In this document: in pieces, positions 21,632 to 30,911 of the stretch
Numbering within the stretch: position 1 is the first letter of the stretch
How the letters are laid out: every line of letters begins with the position of its first letter
Notes under the pieces: generated by a model
What the model was told of the DNA's origin: nothing
Database searches by the model: none
Seen by the model: only the letters and a program-made list of their open reading frames with translations
Made by a program: the position numbers and the translations under genes
Origin: an uncultured Gammaproteobacteria bacterium
GTDB lineage: Bacteria > Pseudomonadota > Gammaproteobacteria > HK1
Length of the DNA: 49,403 nucleotides
Assembly (NCBI GenBank): GCA_947258715.1
Contig: CAMYJH010000035.1
Coordinates: forward strand, 1 to 49,403
Direction of reading: 5' to 3'

Positions 21632-22816
21632 TCAGATTATGCCGATTTTCCTAAGGGCAGCGATACGCTTCTCTCCGTAGCCGATTTCCTTCAGTAATGC
21701 ATCGGTATGTTCGCCTAGCTGCGGCGCCGGGCGCGACGGTGCGGGCTCTGTGGTGCGCACTGGAGGTGCAACCAGCCTGTAGGGACCACGCGTCGGGTGC
21801 TCGAGGGTATGCAGGCGCTCGTTCTCGGTAACGAAGGGATTTTCCAGCGCCTCGGCGACGTCGTTGATGGGCGCCGCCGGCACGCGGCCAGCGAAGCGCC
21901 GAAGCCAGGTGGCGGTGGTCTGTCCGGACAACACTTCGTCCAGCATTTCCGTGAGCAGATCCCGCTGCTGCAGCCGGTTGGCGAATTTCTGAAAGCGCGG
22001 ATCGTCTGCCCACTCTGGATGATTGAGAACCTCGCACAGCGCCGGCCAGAACTTTTCCTTGTTGCACATGATGTAGATCCAGCCGTCGGCGGTGGTGCAG
22101 AGCTGGCAGGGGGTGAGCGAGGGATGCCCCGATCGCGGGATGCGACCGACCTTGTGGCCCTCGTTCAGATACCAGGCGGCGGGGTAGTTGAGGTTATGCA
22201 GCGCCATGTCGAACAGGCTGACGTCGATATCCTGCCCCTTACCTGTCTCCCGGGCGCCGGTGAGCGCGGCGAGCAGGGCGTAAGCGAGGCCCAGTCCGGT
22301 CATGAGATCGACAATGGAGAGCCCGAATCGCGCCGGCGGGCCGCCGGGCTCGCCGGTCAGGGCAAAATAGCCCGCTTCCGCCTGCATCAAATAGTCGAAG
22401 CCTGGCCAGGCCGCCCGCGGGCCCGTGCGGCCGTAGGCCGAGAGGTGTGCGCAGATGATCTTTTGGTTGTGTGTTTCGAGCTGGGCGTAGGTGAGCCCCA
22501 GCTTTTCCGGCACGTCTCCGCGCAGGTTCGACGCCAGCGCGTCGGCGGATTTCACTAAATCGTGAAGTACTTCCTTGCCTTCCGGCACGGAAAGGTCGAG
22601 GGTAAGACTCTTCTTGTTTCGATTGAAGGCGTGAAAAAAGTGGCTGTCGTGCTGCTCGAAGAAAAACGGTCCGACGTCCCGCGACATGTCGCCGCCGTCC
22701 CTGGGGTTTTCGATCTTGATGACCTCGGCTCCCTGGTCGGCGAGAAACATGGTGCCGAAGGGCCCGGCGCCGTACTGCTCGACGGCGAGGACCCGGACAC
22801 CTTCCAGCGGCAGCAT
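21632..22816 (-). CDS. Family III CoA-transferase (CaiB/BaiF)
   Basis: 394 aa from ATG 22816 (MLPLEGVRVLAVEQYGAGPFG), the usual family start; ATG 22873 would overlap the divergent gene. Moves CoA between acyl-CoA donor and acid acceptor via an aspartyl-CoA thioester. The catalytic Asp is in PGFDYLMQAEAG, with GQDIDVSLFDMALHNL and the HPSLTPCQLCTTADGWIYI block. Substrate not determinable. Neighbours (acyl-CoA dehydrogenase, MaoC, MmgE/PrpD) suggest activation of a branched or dicarboxylic acid. Confidence 0.93.
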   Translation of the reverse strand: MLPLEGVRVLAVEQYGAGPFGTMFLADQGAEVIKIENPRDGGDMSRDVGPFFFEQHDSHFFHAFNRNKKSLTLDLSVPEGKEVLHDLVKSADALASNLRGDVPEKLGLTYAQLETHNQKIICAHLSAYGRTGPRAAWPGFDYLMQAEAGYFALTGEPGGPPARFGLSIVDLMTGLGLAYALLAALTGARETGKGQDIDVSLFDMALHNLNYPAAWYLNEGHKVGRIPRSGHPSLTPCQLCTTADGWIYIMCNKEKFWPALCEVLNHPEWADDPRFQKFANRLQQRDLLTEMLDEVLSGQTTATWLRRFAGRVPAAPINDVAEALENPFVTENERLHTLEHPTRGPYRLVAPPVRTTEPAPSRPAPQLGEHTDALLKEIGYGEKRIAALRKIGII

Positions 22817-22842
22817 GATCAGCAGTGGTTCGGAGCTAATCG

Positions 22843-23250
22843 ATGAATGCCGTCGGACGCCGTCGCAAACCAAAGAGCGCAGTGCCTTCCGCGCTGGACG
22901 TCGTCACCGCTTTTTTCGACGCGATAGAAGCCCGGGACTTTGAGCGAGCGGAAGTGCTGCTCTCCGCCGAAAACTTCAGCTACGAAGGTTCCATCGAGCA
23001 ACACGACAATGCGGCCGACTTCATTCAGAGCGTTTCTCGATTCGGCGCCATACTCGAGTCCGTTGAGCGTCGTCGTATATTTGTCGATGGTGATGAGGTC
23101 TGCGCTATTCTGAGATACGAAACATCTCTCGAACCAATCGAGTCCGTGCGCATCGCGCACTGGATTCGCGTGGAGCGGGGAAAGATCACGCGCATTGAGA
23201 GCTTTTTCGACGCCCGCGCCTACGCGAGCATGTTCGAACAGGGCCCCTGA
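22843..23250 (+). CDS. SnoaL/LEH-like NTF2-fold protein
   Basis: 135 aa. SALDVVTAFFDAIEARDFERA and the end strand VRIAHWIRVERGKITRIESF match small NTF2-fold proteins of the limonene-epoxide hydrolase/SnoaL group. Relatives act as cyclases, epoxide hydrolases or isomerases, and many are uncharacterised. It is encoded opposite to both neighbours and is tightly inserted: 26 bp from the CoA-transferase start and 8 bp from the acyl-CoA dehydrogenase stop. Confidence 0.75.
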   Translation: MNAVGRRRKPKSAVPSALDVVTAFFDAIEARDFERAEVLLSAENFSYEGSIEQHDNAADFIQSVSRFGAILESVERRRIFVDGDEVCAILRYETSLEPIESVRIAHWIRVERGKITRIESFFDARAYASMFEQGP

Positions 23251-23258
23251 CGAGATCT

Positions 23259-24419
23259 TCATGCGGGGTTTCGTTCCACCAGCTGCCGGGCGATGATGAT
23301 CCGCTGCATCTCGTTGGTACCCTCGCCGATCGCGAGCAGCGGCGCGTCGCGGTAATAGCGCTCGATATCGAATTCCTTCGAATAACCGTAGGCGCCGTGG
23401 ATGCGCATGGCTTCAATGCTGTTGTGTATCGCGGTTTCGGTGGCGAACAGCTTGGCCATGCCCGCTTCCATGTCGCAGCGCCGGCCGGCGTCGTAGGCTT
23501 TTGCCGCGGACTCGGTCAGTAGTCTCGATGCTTCCAATCTGGTCGCCATTTCCGCCAGCTTGATCTGGATCGACTGGTGCTCGCAAATGGGCTTGCCGAA
23601 AGTCTTTCTCTGCTGCGCGTAAGCTGTTGACGCTTCCAGGCACGCCCGCGCGATGCCCACCCCGCGGGCGGCGACGTTGATCCGCCCGAGCTCGAGCCCA
23701 CCCAAGATCTGCTTGAAGCCGTGGCCTTCTTTCCCACCGATCAGGTTCTCCGCCGGCACGCGGCAGTCGCTAAAAACGATCTCGCCTGAGTCGATGCCTT
23801 TGTAGCCGAGCTTTTCCAGCTTTCGGCTGACGCTGAACCCCGGGCCTTTCTCCACCAGCAGCAGGCTCATACCGCGGTGGGGTGGTTGGGCTTTTGGATC
23901 GGTCTTCACCAGCACCGCCATGATCTGGCCCTGGATGCTGTTGCTGATCCAGGTCTTGGTGCCGTTTACCGCGTAGGTGCTGCCGTTGAGGCTTGCCCGG
24001 GAACGGATGGCCTGCAGGTCGGTTCCGCAATCCGGCTCCGTCAGTGCAATGCCGCCGCGCAGCTCTCCGCTTGCGAACCTGGGCAACCATTTGGTCTTCT
24101 GCTCGTTGGTGCCGAAGCGCTGCACCGCCGCCGCCATGATCAGATGAGAGTTGAAGATGCCGGAGACCGACATCCACACGGCCGACACCCGCTCGACGAT
24201 CTTGGCGTAGGTGGTTATGGGCAGTCCGAGCCCGCCGTATTCCTGGGCGATGGTGGCGCCGAAGAGGCCGAGCGCCTTCATCTTCTCGACGATTTCTTCG
24301 GGATATGTGTCGCTCGCCTCTAGATCGTGCGCATAAGGTTTGACGTTGCGCTCTAAGAAGCGATCGACGCTGTCGAGAATCAGGGTTTCGTCGTTGGGGA
24401 GGTTGCTTTCAGATAGCAT
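23259..24419 (-). CDS. Acyl-CoA dehydrogenase
   Basis: 386 aa, typical length. FAD/substrate signatures are GGIALTEPDCGTDLQAIRS, then TWISNSIQGQIMAVLVKTD, and RKTFGKPICEHQSIQIKLAEM (given in part). The C-terminal GEGTNEMQRIIIARQLV carries the catalytic Glu position. Oxidises an acyl-CoA to the 2-enoyl-CoA with electron transfer to ETF. The sequence lies closer to the short-branched/glutaryl-type group than to long-chain FadE, which is an impression only. Probably works with the CoA-transferase and MaoC hydratase on both sides. Confidence 0.93.
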   Translation of the reverse strand: MLSESNLPNDETLILDSVDRFLERNVKPYAHDLEASDTYPEEIVEKMKALGLFGATIAQEYGGLGLPITTYAKIVERVSAVWMSVSGIFNSHLIMAAAVQRFGTNEQKTKWLPRFASGELRGGIALTEPDCGTDLQAIRSRASLNGSTYAVNGTKTWISNSIQGQIMAVLVKTDPKAQPPHRGMSLLLVEKGPGFSVSRKLEKLGYKGIDSGEIVFSDCRVPAENLIGGKEGHGFKQILGGLELGRINVAARGVGIARACLEASTAYAQQRKTFGKPICEHQSIQIKLAEMATRLEASRLLTESAAKAYDAGRRCDMEAGMAKLFATETAIHNSIEAMRIHGAYGYSKEFDIERYYRDAPLLAIGEGTNEMQRIIIARQLVERNPA

Positions 24420-24497
24420 CGCAGAAGCACAGCTGGGGCGAAGTTAGATGATCTGCGCTTTGCGGGGAGGAGTCCAGTAGACGTATGTGCTTACTGG

Positions 24498-24522
24498 ATT
24501 CCCGCTTTCGCGGTAATGACGG
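24498..24522. repeat. Palindrome of the ATTCCCGC-GCGGGAAT type
   Basis: GGATTCCCGCTTTCGCGGTA then ATGAC. The same words occur three times at 34147-34306. A widespread proteobacterial dispersed repeat type (dRS3-like in appearance). Confidence 0.6.
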
Positions 24523-24587
24523 ATATTTCTTACTTTCAGGGGAATTACAGTAACTCGTTTTAGTGCTTATTTGCGCTACGGTTACTT

Positions 24588-24728
24588 AGAACCTATCTCG
24601 AAATTGCTGCGCTCAGCCTAAGGGGGTTGAAAACAGGCTCAAAATGCTCATTTTTGGCGTATAGACTGCGCTTATAAAGCTATTCTCGCCTTGTCTTATC
24701 GAAGCTCGCTAATTTTGAGATAGATTCT
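24588..24728. repeat. MITE-like element H with 18-bp terminal inverted repeats
   Basis: The left end AGAACCTATCTCGAAATT and the right end read in reverse AGAATCTATCTCAAAATT match at 16 of 18 positions, bounding 141 bp that contain GGTTGAAAACAGGCTCAAAA. Both borders carry TAG (TTAGAACC, CTAGAATC), suggesting a short target duplication. The right border supplies the MaoC stop codon. With 24420-24587 this fills the gap between ACAD and MaoC genes. Confidence 0.7.
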
Positions 24729-25245
24729 AGTAATCCGCGATGTCGTCCACCGCGTGTCCGCGCTTCGGAACCAGGATAGTGCGCTCGTAGGTCATGAATA
24801 CGGTGCCGTCGGCTTTCTTGCCGGTAGTGGATGCGGTGACGATACCCTGGGTCGGGCGGGACTTGGATTCGCGCTTGGAGAGGATTTCGGATTCGGCATA
24901 GATAGTATCGCCGGCGAATACCGGAGCGGTGAGCCGGATCTTGTCCCAGCCCAAGTTGGCAATGACCTTCTGGCTCAGGTCGCTCACGCTCATGCCGGCG
25001 ACCATGGCGAGCGTGAGCGCGGAGTTCACCAGCGGCTTACCGAACTCGCTTTTCTTAGCGTACTCGGCGTCGAAGTGCAGCGGGTGTTTGTTCATGGTAA
25101 GCAGCGTGAACCAGGTGTTGTCGGCTTCGCTGATGGTGCGGCCCGGCCGGTGCTCGTAGACGTCACCGACTTCAAAATCTTCGTAATAGCGTCCGAACGA
25201 CTCCCTGAAGCGCCGCCGGCCGACTTCTTTACGCTCAACGGACAT
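24727..25245 (-). CDS. MaoC-family enoyl-CoA hydratase/dehydratase
   Basis: 172 aa, single hot-dog fold. FEVGDVYEHRPGRTISEADN, then HPLHFDAEYAKKSEFGKPLV and the AGDTIYAESEILSKRESKSR block fit the MaoC group that includes mesaconyl-/itaconyl-CoA hydratases. The hydratase-2 Asp/His pair is in LHFDAEYA/NKHPLHFD. The start lies 12 bp after the MmgE/PrpD stop, so they are one operon. Its TAG stop belongs to element H, so the original C-terminus may have been slightly longer or different. Confidence 0.88.
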   Translation of the reverse strand: MSVERKEVGRRRFRESFGRYYEDFEVGDVYEHRPGRTISEADNTWFTLLTMNKHPLHFDAEYAKKSEFGKPLVNSALTLAMVAGMSVSDLSQKVIANLGWDKIRLTAPVFAGDTIYAESEILSKRESKSRPTQGIVTASTTGKKADGTVFMTYERTILVPKRGHAVDDIADY

Positions 25246-25257
25246 AGGTCGTAATCG

Positions 25258-26679
25258 TCAGTCGTGGCCGCCGCTGGCGACTTTGAGCGAAGCGGAGGAT
25301 TCCGCTGCCGCGAGGGCGAGTACGGCATGCACGTCGTCCACTTGGTCAAACTCGAGCAGCGCACTGGCGAGCTTGTCGCGGCGCTGCTCGGAAAGATAAG
25401 GACCGACGAGACCATCGAACTTTGCTCGCAACTCTTCGGCGCTCAAGAAGTTATCCGGCTCACCTTTGGGAACGACCACCATCTTCTCCAGGGTTTCTCC
25501 GCCGCGCATCTTGACCATGGCAAGCCCACTCATGTTGGCGGGAAACTCCGCTTCCACCTTCGGGTGGGGAATGGTGCGGATGCGAAGGCACAATTCCAGC
25601 GTCTTCGGATCCTTGAGGTGCTTCTCGTAGTCGTCCCAGCTCATGCGGCCTTCTCTCAACGCCACCGCGCCGACGAAGGCCATGGAGAACTGACCGTCCA
25701 CGTAGTTCTTTGGCCGCTGCTTTTCCTGTTCCGGATCGCCGATGAGCTTGATGCCGGTCTTGGGCAGGCCGATCTCGATCAGCTCGACGTCATCAATATC
25801 GATGTCGTGCTCGGTCCGAAGGGCAATGAGCGCGTCCATGGCGGCGTGGCCATAGCGACAGGAGGGATAAGGCTTCAACGCAATGGCCATGGTTTCCCAG
25901 GCCTCGCCCAGGCCTTCGACGGCTTTTTCGGGCTCCGGGCTGGGCGCATAGCCCTTCAAGAATCCGAGCCTGCCCTCGATCGGTTCCAGGGTACCGCGAA
26001 ATCCTTCCTTCGCCAGCACCGCAGAGTTGAGGCCGTTCATCGCGGCGTAGCCGGTGTGAAAGGGCTTGTTCCAGGCGCCGTCGGCCAGGAACTGCATCGA
26101 GCCCGCGGCCTGGCTGCCGCAAAGGCCGAAGGCGTAGACCATCTGATCCGCGGTCAGCCCGAGCACCCGCCCAGCGGCGGCCGCGGCGCCGAAAACGCCG
26201 CAGGTGGCGGTGGGGTGGAAACCCCGGTTGTAGTGATCGGTGGGGCCCAAAGCCAGACTCAGGCGGGTCTGTACCTCGAAGCCGGCGACAATGCCGGTAA
26301 TTACGTCACGGCCGGAAGCATTGCACATCTCGGCGGCCGCCATGGCTGCCGGAATGATGGGCGCGCCCGAATGCAGCGAAGCCCGGGCGTGGGTGTCGTC
26401 AAAATCCAGCGCGTGGCCCAGGTTGCCGTTGAACAACGCTGCCGCGCCCGGCGTGTAGCCCTGGGGATCCCCGATAACCGTGGCCTGGCCCTGCGTGAGC
26501 CCTAAGGCAGCAAGGGCGTTGCTCATGGAAGCTCTCAACTCTGCCGCGTTGCGCGCTCTCAGCGCGATGCCCACATGGTCCAGGATCAGCATGCGGGCGC
26601 GTTCCGAGACCGGTGCGGGGATTCCGTCGTAGCTCAAGTCGGCGACGAATTCGGCGAGCCTGCGGGTGATGGCCGTCAT
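25258..26679 (-). CDS. MmgE/PrpD family protein
   Basis: 473 aa from ATG 26679; ATG 26709 adds ten residues. LGHALDFDDTHARASLHSGA, then GFEVQTRLSLALGPTDHYNRG and FHPTATCGVFGAAAAAG are hallmark MmgE/PrpD segments. Members include 2-methylcitrate dehydratase and cis-aconitate decarboxylase. No prpB/prpC synteny is present, so a role on another tricarboxylic or branched dicarboxylic acid is likely. The operon with MaoC suggests a dehydration/hydration step before or after CoA activation. Confidence 0.92.
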   Translation of the reverse strand: MTAITRRLAEFVADLSYDGIPAPVSERARMLILDHVGIALRARNAAELRASMSNALAALGLTQGQATVIGDPQGYTPGAAALFNGNLGHALDFDDTHARASLHSGAPIIPAAMAAAEMCNASGRDVITGIVAGFEVQTRLSLALGPTDHYNRGFHPTATCGVFGAAAAAGRVLGLTADQMVYAFGLCGSQAAGSMQFLADGAWNKPFHTGYAAMNGLNSAVLAKEGFRGTLEPIEGRLGFLKGYAPSPEPEKAVEGLGEAWETMAIALKPYPSCRYGHAAMDALIALRTEHDIDIDDVELIEIGLPKTGIKLIGDPEQEKQRPKNYVDGQFSMAFVGAVALREGRMSWDDYEKHLKDPKTLELCLRIRTIPHPKVEAEFPANMSGLAMVKMRGGETLEKMVVVPKGEPDNFLSAEELRAKFDGLVGPYLSEQRRDKLASALLEFDQVDDVHAVLALAAAESSASLKVASGGHD

Positions 26680-26932
26680 GGCGGGTTCTCCGGGGGTGGT
26701 GACTGGCAATGATGGCGAAAATCATAGAGAGCATGGGCTTGGCCCGCAACACGCAGGCTTTTGCGCCCAAATCTTGCGCCTGAAACGAGAGATGACACGG
26801 TGAAGGACTAAGAGGAAAATCCTCCCCACGGCTCTGCACAGACGCTGTTCAGGCTCAACCCGTCGGCGTGGAGACCGGGCTACAGCACAAGTATAAAGGG
26901 CAGTTCCTGGAGCTGACCAAGGGGGGGATCAA

Positions 26933-28354
26933 ATGAGCTACTTGGAAGGTATTTTCAACGCCATCGGCGACGGCACCTGGGGATGGTCGCTGATCCCTTT
27001 TCTGGTTGTCCTCGGCGCATTTTTCACTCTTGCTTCGGGACTGGTGCAGTTCCGGTTTTTCGGCCGCATGTTCCGGGTGCTGTTCCCCGGCGGTCAGGCC
27101 GAGCCGGGACAGCACGTCAGCTCGCGGGAAGCGCTGCTGGTCAGCGTTGGCGGGCGGGTCGGCGGCGGCAACATTGCCGGCGTTGCGGTGGCCATCACGC
27201 TGGGCGGTCCCGGGGCCGTGTTCTGGATGTGGGCCATCGCGCTCATCGGCATGTGCACCAGCCTGGTCGAATGCACCCTGGCACAGATCTTCAAGCGGAC
27301 GGATGAGAACGGAACCTACCGCGGAGGTCCTGCCCAGTACATTCTCCACGGCCTGGGTCAAAAATATAACTGGCTGGCGATCCTTTACGCGGTGTCCCTG
27401 ATTGCGGCCTTCGCGCTTGGCTTCAACGCCTTCCAGGGCAACACCGTGGCCGGCGCGGCTCAGGACAGCCTGAGCATACCCAGGTGGGTGACCGGTATCG
27501 GTCTCGCCGTCATTACCGGTTTCGTGGTCTACGGCGGCATCAAGCGCATCGCCAAGGTGGCCGACGTGATCGTTCCAATCATGGCCATCGGATACATCGG
27601 CATGGCGCTGATCATTTTCCTGATCAATATCGGTGACGTCCCGGCCGTGTTCGCCATTATCGTGAAGAACGCCTTCGGCTTCGAAGAGGCCGTCGGCGGA
27701 GGCATGGGCGCGGCGGTCGCCAACGGCATCCGCCGCGGGCTGTTTTCCAACGAGGCGGGTTTAGGCAGCGCGCCCAACGTGGCGGCGGTGGCGTATGTGC
27801 GCCATCCCATCAGCCAGGGCATCGTGCAGTCCCTGTCCGTGTTCATCGACACCATCATCATCTGCTCGTGCACGGCCTTCGTGATCCTGCTGAGCGACGT
27901 TTACGTGCCGGGCTCGGCAGACGTCAACGGCGTCGCGCTGACCCAGCAGTCTCTGGTCTCGCACGTCGGGGAGTGGAGCCAGTATTTCCTGACCTTCGCG
28001 ATACTGCTGTTTGCGTTCAGCTCCATCATCTACAACTACTACCTGGGAGAGAACGCGCTGATGGTGTTTACGGAGAGCGATACGGCTCGACATGTGTTAC
28101 GCATTCTCATTGTCATCCTGGTGTTTCTCGGGGCCTCGGCGCCGGGCGCAACGGCGGTGTTCTTTTTCTCCGATCCCATGATGGGGATCTTGGCCCTGGT
28201 CAATCTGCTGGCCATCGTCATGCTGTTTCCGGTCGCCATGCGCGTACTGCACGACTTTCAGGACCAGCTGAAGCAGGGGGTAGAGAATCCGGTATTCGAG
28301 CCGTCAAAGTTCTCGGACCTGGATATCGACGCCAACGCCTGGAAGCTGGACTGA
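26933..28354 (+). CDS. AGCS family sodium:alanine/glycine symporter
   Basis: 473 aa, about 11 membrane segments. Diagnostic N-terminal block VGGGNIAGVAVAITLGGPGA then VFWMWAIALIGM; also GLFSNEAGLGSAPNVAA and FSSIIYNYYLGENALM. Imports a small neutral amino acid with Na+. ATG follows GGGGGGATCAA. Divergent from the MmgE/PrpD operon, with about 250 bp of shared regulatory DNA. Confidence 0.93.
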   Translation: MSYLEGIFNAIGDGTWGWSLIPFLVVLGAFFTLASGLVQFRFFGRMFRVLFPGGQAEPGQHVSSREALLVSVGGRVGGGNIAGVAVAITLGGPGAVFWMWAIALIGMCTSLVECTLAQIFKRTDENGTYRGGPAQYILHGLGQKYNWLAILYAVSLIAAFALGFNAFQGNTVAGAAQDSLSIPRWVTGIGLAVITGFVVYGGIKRIAKVADVIVPIMAIGYIGMALIIFLINIGDVPAVFAIIVKNAFGFEEAVGGGMGAAVANGIRRGLFSNEAGLGSAPNVAAVAYVRHPISQGIVQSLSVFIDTIIICSCTAFVILLSDVYVPGSADVNGVALTQQSLVSHVGEWSQYFLTFAILLFAFSSIIYNYYLGENALMVFTESDTARHVLRILIVILVFLGASAPGATAVFFFSDPMMGILALVNLLAIVMLFPVAMRVLHDFQDQLKQGVENPVFEPSKFSDLDIDANAWKLD

Positions 28355-28371
28355 GAGGACACTATCCCTGG

Positions 28372-28400
28372 CTGCAGGGACTGTGTACTGCAGTCTCTGC
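28372..28400. terminator. Possible hairpin terminator after the symporter
   Basis: GCAGGGACTG and CAGTCTCTGC form a 10-bp stem with one mismatch about 20 bp after the stop. There is no T-tract, so it is at best a weak terminator. The rest of the gap to 28575 shows nothing recognisable. Confidence 0.35.
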
Positions 28401-28574
28401 GGGTCCGGGGAGCCAGGCTCAGGCTAACCCGCGTAGCCGTTGCTCGGGCGATCTCTTTGATCGCACCCGCAAAGGGTGCGACGGTGAGCCGTAAGCGACA
28501 GTCGGCAGGTATAGAAAGGTAGAAAGACGGCGACCGAAAAGCGTGCTCTCAGCCCGCCGGCCTGCGGCGAAGGT

Positions 28575-29438
28575 CTACTCGCCTCCCGCCGCGTAGCGCT
28601 TCTCCGCCTCGTAGTACTGAGGAAATCCGACCACGTCTCGTAGCTCGACGAACTCTGCGAGCGCTTGCGGATGCTTTCCGGCGTGCAGCAATGCGAGCGC
28701 CTCGGTCATGGCGCGCTGTGCGGCGAGAATTGCGGTAATAGGATAGAGCGCCAGCTTGTAGCCCATGGCCTCGAGCTCGGAGTGAGAAAGCAGCGGGGTG
28801 TCGCCCTGCTCCACCAGGTTGGCCAATTTGGGTCCCGGTACCTGCTCGCAGTAGGCACGCATTTCTTCTTTGTTTCGCGGCGCTTCGAGAAAGGTGATAT
28901 CGGCGCCGATCTGGTTGAACGACTGCGCCCTCGAGATCGCTTCTTCGATGCCGTCGGTGGCGTTGGCGTCGGTACGCGCCATGACCAGAATATCTGCGCC
29001 CTCGTTCTTGGCGTCCACCGCGGCCTGTACCCGAGAGAATGCTTCCTCTCGGGGTACCACCTGCTTGCCTCGAGTATGACCGCAACGTTTGGGCGCTACC
29101 TGATCCTCGATCATGATGCACGCAAGACCCGCCTTGGCGTAACCCTTCACGGTGCGCTGCACGTTCAGCGCATTGCCGTAACCGGTGTCGCCGTCGCCGA
29201 TGACGGGTAGAGATACCGCGCTGCAGATATTCCTGGCCTGATCGACCATCTCGGCATAAGAGATGAGCCCGGTGTCGGGCATGCCGATGCGTGAAGCGGA
29301 CACGGCAAAGCCGCCCATGAAGGTAAGCCTGAACCCGGCTCGCTCGATGAGCCGCGCGGAGAAGGCGTCGTAGCAGCCGGGCATTACCAGCAGTCCCGGA
29401 GCGTCGAGGAGTTGCTTCAATTGCTGTGCTGGGGTCAT
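28575..29438 (-). CDS. Isocitrate lyase/PEP mutase family lyase
   Basis: 287 aa from ATG 29438 (MTPAQQLKQLLDAPGLLVMPG); longer frames to 29570 lack homology. Metal site GDTGYGN, catalytic loop APKRCGHTRGK with the active Cys, and VMARTDAN are all present. The family includes methylisocitrate lyase, oxaloacetate decarboxylase and carboxyphosphonoenolpyruvate mutase-like enzymes. The reaction is cleavage or decarboxylation of a 2-hydroxy/oxo diacid in the cytosol. It stands alone, with a 581-bp gap upstream. Confidence 0.9.
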   Translation of the reverse strand: MTPAQQLKQLLDAPGLLVMPGCYDAFSARLIERAGFRLTFMGGFAVSASRIGMPDTGLISYAEMVDQARNICSAVSLPVIGDGDTGYGNALNVQRTVKGYAKAGLACIMIEDQVAPKRCGHTRGKQVVPREEAFSRVQAAVDAKNEGADILVMARTDANATDGIEEAISRAQSFNQIGADITFLEAPRNKEEMRAYCEQVPGPKLANLVEQGDTPLLSHSELEAMGYKLALYPITAILAAQRAMTEALALLHAGKHPQALAEFVELRDVVGFPQYYEAEKRYAAGGE

Positions 29439-30019
29439 GGGGAGGTCTCGGTCGGATATGGAACTGGTTCGTATTCTAAGCCTTGCGGGAGGTGTTCTGT
29501 ATAGCCCAGGCGCGTACGGCGAATATCGTATATTCGGACATGGTGCTCGTAGGTTGCGTCGTGCGGACAAACTGGATTAGGAGTTTGTCTGCCGAAATTT
29601 CCCCCGCGAACCCAAGAGCCGCGCGGGAATGATGAGTTAACTTTCGGTGCGCGCAGCGCATCCTGCGTCGATTTAGACGACTCCCATAGCAGCCCGCTGA
29701 CAGGTTGTGCAAGAGCGATGTCGTCCATCTGCAGGCGATAGACCCTAGGCGGCAGCATAGGGTGCTCCGGCAGAACTATCTGCCCGGCTCAACACGATGT
29801 TTTTATTAATTTGGCGCCTACGGCGCAGCCCGCGAAGAACAAGCCGTGACAGTCGTTAATGATGATTCTCGGGTACACCCGCTGCTACAGGCGTTGGGCG
29901 TTACCAGATCGCTTAACGACCCCAAAGTAGGGGAATATCAATTACAAGCGTTATCGGTTCGCGCGCAAGCGCACCTCTGCAGCGGGTTTGGTTGAGCTTG
30001 CCGCCATCGGTCACGAAGA
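29439..30019. other. Gap without a supported gene
   Basis: 581 bp. Open frames on the minus strand (29435-29758 and 29476-29712) have no recognisable domain or ribosome site. An AT-rich patch TTTTTATTAATTTGGCGCC and GCGCGGGAATGATGAG (repeat debris of the ATTCCCGC type) are seen. The promoter for the lyase gene should be near 29450-29560. Possibly decayed coding sequence. Confidence 0.4.
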
Positions 30020-30739
30020 TCAGCAGTTGAGCTTTTCGGCGATCTCGATGATGCTCTCGCCGATGACATCGAAGTCGTGCTCGGCCTCGAGATCCTTTTT
30101 CTGCTTCGGGCCGTACTCGTCCGGGCGGCGTACGAATGCAGTGGAATAACCGTGGGAGCGCGCGGGCAAAAGGTCATCGTTGTGGGCGGCGCAGAGCATC
30201 ACCTGGGTGGCAGGCAGACCGAGAAACTCGGCGGTCCGTAAATAAGATTCTGGGGTCGGCTTGTAGCTCCGCGCGGGCTCGGCGCCGAGAATGGCGTCCC
30301 ACGGCAGTCCTGCGCGCTTGGCCATATTCAAAAGCAGCGCCACGTTGCCATTGGAGAGCGTGGCGATGACATATTTGCTCTTGAGCCGCGTGAGGCCTTC
30401 GACACTGTCCGGCCAAGGATCGAGTCTGTGCCACGCTCTGTTGAAATCCTCGATTTCATCCTCGCTGAGAGCGTAAATTTTGAACTCTTTGAGAAGTTCC
30501 ACCAGACTTTCACGGTGCAGGTCGTCCAGCTTGGTCCACGGACGTTCGCCTTTTCGAACCCGATCCATTGAGGGCTGGTACTTTCCGCGCCAGGCGTCGG
30601 CAAAGGCTTCCCAGTCGGCTTCGATGCCTTTACGTTTACCCAACGCGCGCCCTTCACTGATAATGCTGGTACGCCAGTCGACCACGGTGCCAAAGACGTC
30701 GAAAACCACGGCTTTGATACTGTCAGGAGAGAAGGGCAT
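30020..30739 (-). CDS. Haloacid dehalogenase type II (HAD superfamily)
   Basis: 239 aa. The nucleophile is in VVFDVFGTVVDWR (Asp near 14). Motif II is ATLSNGN, the Lys motif is in GAEPARSYKPTP, and the final acidic motif region is MLCAAHNDDLLPARSHG. This organisation is that of L-2-haloacid dehalogenases, which hydrolyse 2-haloacids to 2-hydroxyacids. The AAHNxDL motif fits the dehalogenase group better than phosphatases. The following 2-hydroxyacid dehydrogenase could use the product. Confidence 0.9.
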   Translation of the reverse strand: MPFSPDSIKAVVFDVFGTVVDWRTSIISEGRALGKRKGIEADWEAFADAWRGKYQPSMDRVRKGERPWTKLDDLHRESLVELLKEFKIYALSEDEIEDFNRAWHRLDPWPDSVEGLTRLKSKYVIATLSNGNVALLLNMAKRAGLPWDAILGAEPARSYKPTPESYLRTAEFLGLPATQVMLCAAHNDDLLPARSHGYSTAFVRRPDEYGPKQKKDLEAEHDFDVIGESIIEIAEKLNC

Positions 30740-30911
30740 GGTTCTCGATCAAGCGTAATGCGGCGTTAAACAAAGTCTGCTGGAGAGCGCGCATGGTGCT
30801 GCGCATTGCGAGCGAACGATTCGCGCGCAAGTGGCTTGCTGCAAGAGTGGTTGACGTCACGTGCCGCGGGAACGCGGCTGCGCGAGCTTCTTCCGGTATC
30901 CGACTTATACA

